DNA of 64,000 nt from Acidimicrobiales bacterium (GTDB taxonomy: Bacteria; Actinomycetota; Acidimicrobiia; Acidimicrobiales; RAAP-2), in assembly GCA_015478655.1 (NCBI GenBank), contig JADMIJ010000006.1, positions 33,486 through 97,485 of the forward strand, written 5' to 3'. The notes beneath the pieces are model-generated. The model saw nothing but the letters and a program-made list of their open reading frames with translations. It did not search any database and was not told the DNA's origin. Shown one piece after another: positions 51,055 through 59,686 of the stretch (positions within the stretch are counted from its first letter, which is position 1; each line of letters begins with the position of its first letter). The position numbers were made by a program, and so were the translations under genes.

Positions 51055-52210
51055 CCCCGACCTCCAACGCCTTCAGGACGAGGGCTATGACATCGAGATC
51101 CGCTCGAACTCCCTTCTGGTAAAGCACGTCCCCTACGTGAACTCGGCCGGGCAGGTGGCGTACGGAATAATCATTTCTGAGCTTTCGACCAGCGGTACTA
51201 CCACGATCAGGCCGAGCACTCACGTGGTGTCGTTCGCTGGAGGCATCCCCTTCGACAACCGCGGGTCCGAACTCACGAGCATCATCAACAGTAAGGGTCG
51301 AACCCCGGTCGCCGAAAGGCTGATCGCGGACTGCATCTTTTCGAGCAAGCCGCCTGAGGGTTACCCCGACTATCACGCCAAGATCACGGCCTACGTGAAC
51401 ATGGTCACTGGCTGGGCGCAGGCTATTGACCCAACGGTGACGGCAAAGACCTTCCCAGTCATCCCCGCTAGCGAAGAAGAGTCGGTCTTCCGATATCTGG
51501 ACACGGCATCGAGTCGTGCCGGGATTAGCCTCATCACGAGCAAGCTGACCTTGGCCAAGGTAGCGATCGTGGGGCTCGGCGGTACTGGCTCGTACATCCT
51601 CGACCTCATCGCCAAGACCCCGATCGAAGAGATCCACCTCTTCGACGGCGACACGCTTTATACCCACAACGCGTTCCGGGCCCCCGGTGCCGCCTCCCTC
51701 GAAGAGCTGCAAGCCGCCCCATCAAAAGTCTACTACTACCAGGGCAAATACAGCGCAATGCGGCGTGGCATCGTGGCCCACTCGGTGAACATCGACGAGA
51801 CCAACGTTGCCGAGCTGAAGGAAATGACATTCGTCTTCTTGGCTATGGACTCGGGCCCGGCGAAGAAGCTCATCGTCGAGAAGCTCGAGGGGTACAACCT
51901 TCCGTTCATCGATGCCGGCTTGGGCGTCTACCGGAGCGGTGATGCGCTGGCTGGCATCGTGCGAGTCACCACCAGCACCCCGTCACACCGACGACACCTC
52001 TGGGATGGCCAACGCCTGTCATTCACCGGTGCTGAAGACGACGAGTACGAGAGCAACATCCAAATCGCAGATCTGAACGCTCTCAATGCCGTTCTTGCAG
52101 TACTCAAGTGGAAGAAGCTGTTCGGCTTCTATGCCGACCTTGAGCGCGAGCTGTACACGGCCTACACGATCGATGGCAGCCACCTGTTGAACGAGGACAA
52201 GGCATCGTGA
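51029..52210 (+). CDS. ThiF/E1-like adenylyltransferase
   Basis: A 393-residue protein. The N-terminal 160 residues resemble the DUF6791 domain (PDLQRLQDEGYDIEIRSNSL, ADCIFSSKPPEGYPDY). The ThiF/E1 adenylation domain follows: VAIVGLGGTGSYILDLIA at about 178-195 (ATP site), EIHLFDGDTL with D206 and D208, and TFVFLAMDSG. It should adenylate the C-terminus of the ubiquitin-like protein encoded just upstream. The only cysteine is C102 in the N-terminal domain, so a thioester at the usual E1 place is not available. The start lies 26 bases inside the Ubl gene. Confidence 0.82.
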   Translation: MSRQLVSHSPDLQRLQDEGYDIEIRSNSLLVKHVPYVNSAGQVAYGIIISELSTSGTTTIRPSTHVVSFAGGIPFDNRGSELTSIINSKGRTPVAERLIADCIFSSKPPEGYPDYHAKITAYVNMVTGWAQAIDPTVTAKTFPVIPASEEESVFRYLDTASSRAGISLITSKLTLAKVAIVGLGGTGSYILDLIAKTPIEEIHLFDGDTLYTHNAFRAPGAASLEELQAAPSKVYYYQGKYSAMRRGIVAHSVNIDETNVAELKEMTFVFLAMDSGPAKKLIVEKLEGYNLPFIDAGLGVYRSGDALAGIVRVTTSTPSHRRHLWDGQRLSFTGAEDDEYESNIQIADLNALNAVLAVLKWKKLFGFYADLERELYTAYTIDGSHLLNEDKAS

Positions 52211-52638
52211 GGCGCACCTCGATCGAGCACGAGTTCGTGGAATACGTACCGTCCGAGCTTGCCGAAGGCATTCTCTACGTCTCCATTCCATATGCCACCG
52301 CCGTACACCGATGTGCATGTGGATGCGGAAACAAGGTGGTCACCCCGATCACGCCCGCCGACTGGCAGCTGCTGTTCGACGGAGACACAGTTTCGCTGGC
52401 ACCTTCCATAGGAAACTGGGGCTTCCCCTGTAGGTCTCACTACTGGATCAAACGAGATGTAGTTCGGTGGTCGGACGCTTGGAGCGATGAGCAGGTTGCC
52501 GCTGGCCGCCAGCGTGACGACCGCGGCCGCGAGGCCTACTTTGCTCAGCGAGAAGGGACGAAAGCTGGCCTTGCGGCGTCGGTGAGCCGACCCGTCCGGC
52601 ACCGGCTCAACCGACTCCGGAGGTGGCTCGGGCTTTGA
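52207..52638 (+). CDS. DUF6527-like metal-binding protein of the Ubl operon
   Basis: A 143-residue protein with HRCACGCGNKV near residue 37 and PSIGNWGFPCRSHYWIKRD near 80. The C-x-C-x-C and C-x-S-H-Y patterns suggest a metal-binding or peptidase-like site, matching the DUF6527 family as I recall it. It overlaps the E1 stop by four bases (GTGA). It may process or remove the ubiquitin-like protein, which lacks a ready diglycine end; that is inference. Confidence 0.7.
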   Translation: MRRTSIEHEFVEYVPSELAEGILYVSIPYATAVHRCACGCGNKVVTPITPADWQLLFDGDTVSLAPSIGNWGFPCRSHYWIKRDVVRWSDAWSDEQVAAGRQRDDRGREAYFAQREGTKAGLAASVSRPVRHRLNRLRRWLGL

Positions 52639-52744
52639 TCGGAGGCAGCAGGTACCAACGACTACGCATTCGGTGTGGACTGACGAGACCCAGCGTCAGA
52701 GTGTCACATCCCGTGCGTAACCTTATGACCAGGACTTGGGTTCA

Positions 52745-52784
52745 CATCGGAATGACATCGGTTCGCGCCGATGTCATTCCGATG
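52745..52784. promoter_or_regulatory. Perfect 17-bp inverted repeat upstream of Wadjet operon
   Basis: CATCGGAATGACATCGG at 52745-52761 is repeated in inverted form at 52768-52784, with the loop TTCGCG. Each arm holds two CATCGG half-sites spaced by five bases, so four half-sites are arranged in pairs. No T-run follows, so a terminator is less likely than a protein-binding operator. It ends 37 bases before the start of the first Wadjet gene. Confidence 0.65.
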
Positions 52785-52821
52785 AGATGCCCTGAGCTGA
52801 CCCGAACACCGTAGGTGAACG

Positions 52822-54435
52822 ATGCCCGACGAGGACGCAAGCGCTGTAAGCGAAGGGGCCCCAGGCGCTGATCGCCGTGCTGCGGCCGTTCCGATGGTGG
52901 CCGGATCGGTCACTGAACAGGGCTTTGTCCGACGCACCAGGGCATTGCTCCGCACGGCTCCACTGCATCGGCTGGCCCAGGCCACCAGCTGGCAGGACTG
53001 GGACTCCACGCCATATGACCCTCGGGTCCTCTCGCTGGCGGCTATCGATGCCGTCATCGCCCGGATGGGATTCGCCACCGAGCTCAACTACGAGGACGTC
53101 CTAGTTGTCGTGGCGGAACTAGCCCACATGGCCGCCCCCGACCAGCCCGAAGACGAGCACCTCAAGGTCGCCGCCTACGTCCTCGACGGCCTCCTAAACA
53201 ACCGCGACCGCAACGACTCCCAGCAGTTCGCCCTCACCTACTCCGACTACACCGAAGGCCACACCCGTCGAGAGCTGCGGTTCTTCCTCCTCGTCGAAAA
53301 GGCCCGACCCGACGGCCAGATCGTGCTCGAGGCCTCTGCTGACGCCGTCAACGTCTTCCGCGGCGGGCTAAACCTGCGGGTGGAGGACGCCCAGATGGCC
53401 ATGGAGCTCGTCCTCCAAGCCCAACTCGAACGGGGTGACCTCGATGAGGCGGAGGTGACGGCCGAGCAGAACCAGCGACTCTCCTACGAGATGGGCGCCC
53501 AGATCCGAGCCCTCCTCGACGCCACCCGCTCCGACGTCAGTCGCGTGGACTGGAAGGGCGATGTGCTCAACCAACTGGATCGGGCCAGGGAACACGTGGG
53601 CCAGCGCATCATGGTCGAAGGCCAGATCCTGACCCACCTCTCCGCGGGCGACGAGGCCCGCGAAGGCGAAGTTAAGGAGAAGGCTCAGCGGGTCGCCTCG
53701 CTGCTCGAAATCTGCTTGCGGGAACATCGCCGCCTACACGAACGACTCATGGGAGCAAGCACCGTCTTCCTGACTGAACAGCAGCGTCAGGAGCTGCGCT
53801 TCCGGGGACATGGCCTCGGGCTGTTCTCCTGCGCCGATCAACTGCTCGCTCCAGTCCTCGAACTGAGGGCCTCGATCGCCGAAGAAGTGGCAACGACCTT
53901 CACCGAGACAGTCCTCGGCCCCCGCTCACCCCGCCTGCCACGCCTGAGCGACTTCATTCCGATGCTGCTGCGCCAGCGGACCCCAGGCCTCCGCGAAGAC
54001 GACGATGACGATGTGCCGGACTTCTCCGACTGCGACGACGACGTCGAGGCCTACGACCCCACCATCCTCGACGCCGCGGCCATCGTGATCGCTCCCACCC
54101 GGGAGCGACCCGTACGCCTCTCCGAACTCCTTGACCAAGCACGCGCCTGGGATCCCGAAGTCGAAGAGCTGGTCCGCCTCAGCGTGTTGTGGTCCTTCGC
54201 ACCCGAGTACGACGACGACGAACTAGCCGGAGCCGTCGTCGACCTTATCGACACCGACGTCGTCGTCATCGCGACCGGTGACATCCTCGGAACCGAGCAT
54301 TGGACGGGTGACGACCTCCTGGTCGGTCCCGCGACACTTCTCTTTGACGACAACGCAAACACGGTCGACGACGAAGAATCCACCCACGATGCCGACGAGC
54401 CCCTGGATGCCGAAGAGTCGGAGGTGGTGTCGTGA
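52822..54435 (+). CDS. jetA: Wadjet JetA-like subunit (MukF-like)
   Basis: A 537-residue protein, mostly helical, with acidic stretches near residue 395 (REDDDDDVPDF) and at the C-terminus. Position and size match JetA, the kleisin-like subunit that bridges the JetC heads in Wadjet complexes. The identity rests mainly on the gene order A-B-C-D, since the sequence has no strong motif. It overlaps the JetB-like gene by four bases (GTGA). Confidence 0.75.
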   Translation: MPDEDASAVSEGAPGADRRAAAVPMVAGSVTEQGFVRRTRALLRTAPLHRLAQATSWQDWDSTPYDPRVLSLAAIDAVIARMGFATELNYEDVLVVVAELAHMAAPDQPEDEHLKVAAYVLDGLLNNRDRNDSQQFALTYSDYTEGHTRRELRFFLLVEKARPDGQIVLEASADAVNVFRGGLNLRVEDAQMAMELVLQAQLERGDLDEAEVTAEQNQRLSYEMGAQIRALLDATRSDVSRVDWKGDVLNQLDRAREHVGQRIMVEGQILTHLSAGDEAREGEVKEKAQRVASLLEICLREHRRLHERLMGASTVFLTEQQRQELRFRGHGLGLFSCADQLLAPVLELRASIAEEVATTFTETVLGPRSPRLPRLSDFIPMLLRQRTPGLREDDDDDVPDFSDCDDDVEAYDPTILDAAAIVIAPTRERPVRLSELLDQARAWDPEVEELVRLSVLWSFAPEYDDDELAGAVVDLIDTDVVVIATGDILGTEHWTGDDLLVGPATLLFDDNANTVDDEESTHDADEPLDAEESEVVS

Positions 54436-55235
54436 CGGTCGCCGCCGCGGAGGCCGGCAAGGCCGCCGAGTTGATCTGTTTCGCCCTCCAACCGAAGATC
54501 GCTCGTGGTGCCGACGAACGCTACGGGTCGCTGTGGAGCGACTATCGCACCGATGAGAGCTTCCGAGACGTAGTCGAGGCAGTAGCCAACGGCCTCGGAT
54601 TGGTGGTGATTGACGCCACCGACCAGGGGCTAATCGTGGCCCCTATGGACAAGTCGCCGTTCATCTTTCGTCTGGCCGACTACCAGCGCGGCCTCGACTC
54701 CAAGAAGCGCATGCTCATCGGCCTGGTCCACCTTGGCATCGCCGCGGTGTCCTACCCGAAGGAGGTCGACCTCGAAGACGACGTCGTCATCCGACGCACG
54801 GCTGAGCAGGTGGAGCGATTCCTGCGCGACGCCTGCGCCCGCCTGGCGGAGGGCGACAACCGCGACCCGGAGGCGGGCGAAGACGATGAGAAGGCTGCCT
54901 GGCGGGCCTTTGCGACGATGCCGCCGTCGATCCGGATGAAGAAGGGTGGCTATGCCGCCGACTGCACGATGGGCATCATCACTCGTGCTTTCGACTGGCT
55001 CGTGGCCCAGGGCATGGCCCGGGACGCCGGTGGAGGGACCTTCCAAATGCTCGACCGCTACCGAGTACAGGTGCGCGAGCTCGCCGGCCATGCCGCCCTC
55101 GAACGCCTGCGTAGCTTGGTCGCTCCCGAACACCACGAGGACACCACCGTCGACGCCGACGCGGTGGACGGCGACACGCCAACTGTTGACGACGATGACC
55201 TCGACGACGAGATGGCCAGCGAAGGAGCCCGCTGA
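54432..55235 (+). CDS. jetB: Wadjet JetB-like subunit (MukE-like)
   Basis: A 267-residue protein starting at a GTG that overlaps the JetA-like stop. It has winged-helix-like segments (RMLIGLVHLGIAAVSYPKEV, then ITRAFDWLVAQGMARDAGGG) and an acidic C-terminal tail, as in JetB, the MukE-like partner. Its stop overlaps the JetC ATG (TGATG). Confidence 0.78.
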   Translation: MTVAAAEAGKAAELICFALQPKIARGADERYGSLWSDYRTDESFRDVVEAVANGLGLVVIDATDQGLIVAPMDKSPFIFRLADYQRGLDSKKRMLIGLVHLGIAAVSYPKEVDLEDDVVIRRTAEQVERFLRDACARLAEGDNRDPEAGEDDEKAAWRAFATMPPSIRMKKGGYAADCTMGIITRAFDWLVAQGMARDAGGGTFQMLDRYRVQVRELAGHAALERLRSLVAPEHHEDTTVDADAVDGDTPTVDDDDLDDEMASEGAR

Positions 55236-58200
55236 TGTTCAAGCTCGCCCGCATGCATCTCGACTCAGTGGGCTCCGACGCCGCCCGCTTCTCGGGCCTC
55301 ACCCTCGACTTCACCGACGACGAGCACAACCCGCTGGACACGATCATCTGGCTCCGCAACGGCGGCGGCAAGACCAGCCTTCTGTCATTGCTCTTCTCCC
55401 TGTTCTTGCCCTATCGACGCGACTTCCTCGGGTACCGAGAAGACAGGAGGACGCTGGGCGACTACGTACTCAGCGGCGACACCTCGCACGTGCTCTGCGA
55501 GTGGGACACCCCCTCGGGACCGCTTGTCACCGGCGCCGTCTACGAATGGCCTGATCGCCGCCGACCGCTGGAGCATGAGAAGCACGCCGGTGAGCTCCAG
55601 ACCCGCTTCTACGCCTTCAACCCGAAAGCGAGCGTGTTGACGTTCGATGAGCGTCCCGCACGGGATGAGGTGGGACGCCGTCGTCCCCTCGACGCCTACG
55701 TCCGGGAGTTGCGCTCACTTGGCCGGAGCCACCCGCTCACCAACCTGGCGGTGGCCAACACCGGTACCGAGTGGAACCATGCCCTACTCGGGCGGGGCAT
55801 CGACCCAGCGATCTTCAAGTACCAGAAAGAAATGAACAAAGGCGAAGGAGCCATCGACGAGCAGTTCCGCTTCGCCACCGGGGAGGCCTTCGTCAACTTC
55901 CTGATCGAGATGGCGGTCGATGCCGAGGCCTCCGAATCCGTCTCGGATCGGATGACCCAGCTGGCCGGAAAGCTGGCGGCCCGCCCCCGAACCGAACAAG
56001 AACTGGCCTACTGCGAAGGCGTCGCCGAGCGGCTCGGACCCATCGCCTCGCGATGGGCTGACCTCGGGCGTCAACGAATTGAGGTCGACGAGGCCTCCAT
56101 CGCCAGCCAACGGCTGGCAGGTGGGCTGCGCGCCGCCAGCGCCCTGGCTGCCAATGCCGAGCAAGGCGCCGAGACCACCAAGTCGGAAGCTAGTCTGCGC
56201 CGCACCGCTGCAGAGACGGCCCGCACGACGGCCCGCGATCGTGCGCGCGAGTACACCCGCCGGGCCGCCGCGTTCTGGGTTCAAGACGCCACCGCGCGCC
56301 TCGCACAGATCAAAGAGGAACGCCAAACCGTTGAGGAGGAGCGGGCCGGATGGGGCGCCGTAGTCCACCTTCTCGAGTTCGAACGAGCCCAGTCAGTAAT
56401 CGAGGACATCGACCGTCAGCTCGCCGACAAGACCAAGGAAGGCGAGCCACTACGCCTCGCTCGCAACGTTGCCGCTCGACGGCTGCACTGGCGCTACCGC
56501 GCCCAGCGCGAGCTGGTGAACGCCGAACGGTCCGAAGCCGACGAGCGCGCCAGGGGCCACGATGCGGACGCCGAGGGTCAGGAAGAGGACGCCCGCCAGG
56601 CCCGCCAAGAAAACGGTCGCCTCGAAGGGGTGATCGGCGGGCTGGCTAAGGAGATCGCCGCCATCGACAAAACCGTTACCGAGGCGATCGACGCCCGCCA
56701 TCTTGGGCTGGGAGAAGACGTACCGGCAGCTGTTGCCCGCGCTGAACAGGGAGAATCCACGGCAGCGGCCGCCATCGAACGTCTTGAGGCCGGAGTCAAC
56801 CAACGGATGCAACGTCAGCAACAGCTGGTCACCGATCTGACCGCGCTCGGCGCCAAGATCACCCAGCTCACGGCGGTTCGTGACGCGGCCGCGGCCGAGC
56901 ATGAGCGTCTCGACGGCCAGGCGGTGGCCTTCGGTGCGCACGAACGGGTCCGGGAGCTAGCCCAGAGCGACCATGTCTCGATATGGGGCGCGCACCAGAT
57001 GCTCGACGCCCGACTGAGCGAGGAACTCCAGCGGGCCGAGGACACACTCGTCGCCGAGGAGGTGGGCGCCGAACGCGATCGCCGTAACCGCGACGCGCTG
57101 GGGGAAGGCGGCCTGCTTCCGCCTTCGCTCGACACCGAGGCCATGTTGGCTGTCCTCGCTGCCGCCGGGGTCAGCGCCATCTCTGGCCTCGCCTACCTCT
57201 CTTCCAGCGTGTCGCGGCGACACTGGGAGGCCACCATCGATGCCCACCCGGGACTCCTGTCAGGGATCCTGGTTGACGCCGGAGACTTCGAACGGTCCCG
57301 CACCGCTTTGATCGATGCTGGCCTGCACCCCGCCTCGCTGGTGACCGTCGCCCGGAAATCGGATCTCGACGGCGAGGGGGAGACCGCGTTCGTAGTACCC
57401 CCCAGCCCGGCGCTCTACGATCCGGCCCAAGCCGACGAGGAGCGCAAGGCCCTCGACGAACGGCTGGGGGGCCTTGATCGCCGTAAGGCCGTGCTCGCGG
57501 CGGGCATAAACGCGGATCGTGACCTACGTGGCGATCTCCGCCGATTCATCGAGACCTGCCCGGTGGGCCATCTCGATGCCCTCGCTCGCCGAATTGGCGA
57601 GCACGATCGGGCCCTACACGACCTCGATGAGCGCAAGGCCGAGTTCGACGCCGAAGGGGCGGATATCTCCGCCTTCCTCGCTGAAGCTGCGACCAGCCGC
57701 ATTGAGCTGTCGGCCGAACGCTTGACTGCCCACAGTCGGGTCGGAGTCCTTAGCGCGTTAGCAGCCCAAGTGACCCGCCGGCCCGGCCTCGAAGCGGATC
57801 GGGAGCAGGCGGCAGCTGACCAGGCGATAGCTCGGAAGCGGGCCGCCGAGATGACGGATGCCGCTGCAGAGTCCCGTCGCCTAGCCACTGCATCGCGGGC
57901 CCAGATTGCGGCCCTCGACAATCGAATCTCGCAGCTCGATAGCTCGCTGGCGACGGTAGAGCTGCGGGGATCAGGTGAGTGGGGGACAGAGGACGGTGAG
58001 GGACCCAACTCGGGCACCTCCACCGAAGAGCTCGAACGAGAACTCGCTTCCCGAGACGAGCAGTATCGGGGGGCGGTGTCCGATCCTGTCCTCGAGGATC
58101 GACGTAGTCGCGCCGTCACCGACCGCACCAGCGCGCAGACTCGGCTGAACCATCAAGGCGACTCCGCCATTTCCCGGGCTAACGAGTTGCGCCATGAACC

Positions 58201-59686
58201 GGCCGCCTCCGACTCCGAGTCACGAGCTGCCCGCGTGGCAGCGTTGGATTCTCGCCATCGGGCTCTATTGACCGAAGGCGGCGAGGCCAACGTCGACCTC
58301 ACCGCAGCCCAGACTCGGCTACGGGAGCACACGCCGGCTGATCGTCAGGTGTACCGGGAGCTGGCCGAATCAGAGTTACCGACCGACCGGGCCGACGCCG
58401 AACATCGCCAAGGCGAAGAAGAAGCCGAGGCCACCCGTCAGCAGGGGATCGTCAGCGAAGCCGAGCGAATGATCGCCGAGGCAGTAATCAGGTCGAACGC
58501 CGCCAAGGCACGCAAAGAGCTGCTCAGCGTGCTCGCTGACGGTCTCGACAATCTGATCACCCCAGACGAACAGATCCAGCGCATCACCGAGGAACCATTC
58601 GTGGGCAGTGACGAAGAGGCCCGAGCAGCCCAATCGGAGTCGAACGCCAGGCTGCGCAGTGCCACTGAGCGATCCAATACCACCGAAGCACACCTCAACA
58701 AGGGCGTCACGGACCTACGGGCTTTCGCCACCCGCGCTGACTTTGAGTCGGCCGGGTCCTTGCGAGAACCCGTCATCGTGGGCGAGATCGCCGACGTGGG
58801 CCGTCGGGCTGCCGAGCTGACGGACGCCCACGAGACCCGTGCCGCGGTGCTCCGCAACGATCTCGCCGCCATCTCCGCCGACCAGCAGATCCTCGTCACG
58901 GACCTATCCGACCAAGTGCGCCGAGTGCTCGATCTGTTGAAGAAGGCGCCTCAGACCTCGATCATGCATCCCAGTCTGGGCGAATGGGCGAACAAGTCCT
59001 TCCTTACCATCAGCTTCGACGACGTCACGTCCCAAGCCGACGAGATGGCTCGGAGGGTCAGTGCAGAGATCGACGTCATAGTGGCTAAGGGCGATGCCCC
59101 TGATGGCTTGGTGACGTTGCAGAAGGCCGTACACGCTGCCGTGCCAGGAGGTTTCAAGGTCAGAGTCCTCAAGCCCACGGCCGACCTACACGAAGAGCGT
59201 GTCCAAGTATCGGCCATGTCGAAATGGTCCGGCGGCGAGAAGCTCACTGCTGCCGTGGTGTTGTACTGCATCATTGCCCGCCTCAGAGCCCGCAACCGTT
59301 CTCGCGAACTGTCCGTCGGCACGAGCGGTGCGCTCATGCTCGACAACCCGCTCGGCAAGTCGAACTACGTCGGATTCCTCGCCGTGCAACGCCGGGTGGC
59401 CGAAGCCCTCGGTGTCCAGCTCCTCTACACGACCGGCGTACGAGACCTCAAAGCAGTGGGGACCTTTCCCAACGTCATCCGGTGCCGTAACCGTCGAGCT
59501 GCCAGCACCGACCGTGGCTATGTCACCGCCGCCGAGCGGGCCGGTGAGGCGCACGGAACCTCACTCGAAGGCATGGTGTCCTCGGCCCGCGTGGTTCGGC
59601 TCGACCCTACGCCCGTGCTAGTCAGGGAGGACATTGACGGCGCCTCTCCTAATGAGGGAGGCCCCGCCAACCATGGCATTGCCTGA
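55235..59686 (+). CDS. jetC: Wadjet JetC-like SMC ATPase (MukB-like)
   Basis: A 1483-residue SMC-type ATPase, the motor of the Wadjet complex that extrudes and probes DNA loops. Walker A is WLRNGGGKTSLL at 39-50. Long alanine-rich coiled coils fill the middle, with a hinge-like segment near 625-700. The C-terminal head has SKWSGGEKLTAAVVLY (signature, near 1332) and the Walker B region GALMLDNPLGKSN with D1370 followed by N1371 in place of the common catalytic Glu. The operon order and the JetD neighbour support the call. Confidence 0.88.
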   Translation: MFKLARMHLDSVGSDAARFSGLTLDFTDDEHNPLDTIIWLRNGGGKTSLLSLLFSLFLPYRRDFLGYREDRRTLGDYVLSGDTSHVLCEWDTPSGPLVTGAVYEWPDRRRPLEHEKHAGELQTRFYAFNPKASVLTFDERPARDEVGRRRPLDAYVRELRSLGRSHPLTNLAVANTGTEWNHALLGRGIDPAIFKYQKEMNKGEGAIDEQFRFATGEAFVNFLIEMAVDAEASESVSDRMTQLAGKLAARPRTEQELAYCEGVAERLGPIASRWADLGRQRIEVDEASIASQRLAGGLRAASALAANAEQGAETTKSEASLRRTAAETARTTARDRAREYTRRAAAFWVQDATARLAQIKEERQTVEEERAGWGAVVHLLEFERAQSVIEDIDRQLADKTKEGEPLRLARNVAARRLHWRYRAQRELVNAERSEADERARGHDADAEGQEEDARQARQENGRLEGVIGGLAKEIAAIDKTVTEAIDARHLGLGEDVPAAVARAEQGESTAAAAIERLEAGVNQRMQRQQQLVTDLTALGAKITQLTAVRDAAAAEHERLDGQAVAFGAHERVRELAQSDHVSIWGAHQMLDARLSEELQRAEDTLVAEEVGAERDRRNRDALGEGGLLPPSLDTEAMLAVLAAAGVSAISGLAYLSSSVSRRHWEATIDAHPGLLSGILVDAGDFERSRTALIDAGLHPASLVTVARKSDLDGEGETAFVVPPSPALYDPAQADEERKALDERLGGLDRRKAVLAAGINADRDLRGDLRRFIETCPVGHLDALARRIGEHDRALHDLDERKAEFDAEGADISAFLAEAATSRIELSAERLTAHSRVGVLSALAAQVTRRPGLEADREQAAADQAIARKRAAEMTDAAAESRRLATASRAQIAALDNRISQLDSSLATVELRGSGEWGTEDGEGPNSGTSTEELERELASRDEQYRGAVSDPVLEDRRSRAVTDRTSAQTRLNHQGDSAISRANELRHEPAASDSESRAARVAALDSRHRALLTEGGEANVDLTAAQTRLREHTPADRQVYRELAESELPTDRADAEHRQGEEEAEATRQQGIVSEAERMIAEAVIRSNAAKARKELLSVLADGLDNLITPDEQIQRITEEPFVGSDEEARAAQSESNARLRSATERSNTTEAHLNKGVTDLRAFATRADFESAGSLREPVIVGEIADVGRRAAELTDAHETRAAVLRNDLAAISADQQILVTDLSDQVRRVLDLLKKAPQTSIMHPSLGEWANKSFLTISFDDVTSQADEMARRVSAEIDVIVAKGDAPDGLVTLQKAVHAAVPGGFKVRVLKPTADLHEERVQVSAMSKWSGGEKLTAAVVLYCIIARLRARNRSRELSVGTSGALMLDNPLGKSNYVGFLAVQRRVAEALGVQLLYTTGVRDLKAVGTFPNVIRCRNRRAASTDRGYVTAAERAGEAHGTSLEGMVSSARVVRLDPTPVLVREDIDGASPNEGGPANHGIA

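Noticed and set aside
59634..59672. Longer JetD form starting at TTG 59634
   Set aside because: It has an upstream AGGGAGGA site, but would overlap jetC by 53 bases; the ATG at 59673 with GGGAGG was preferred. Not excluded.
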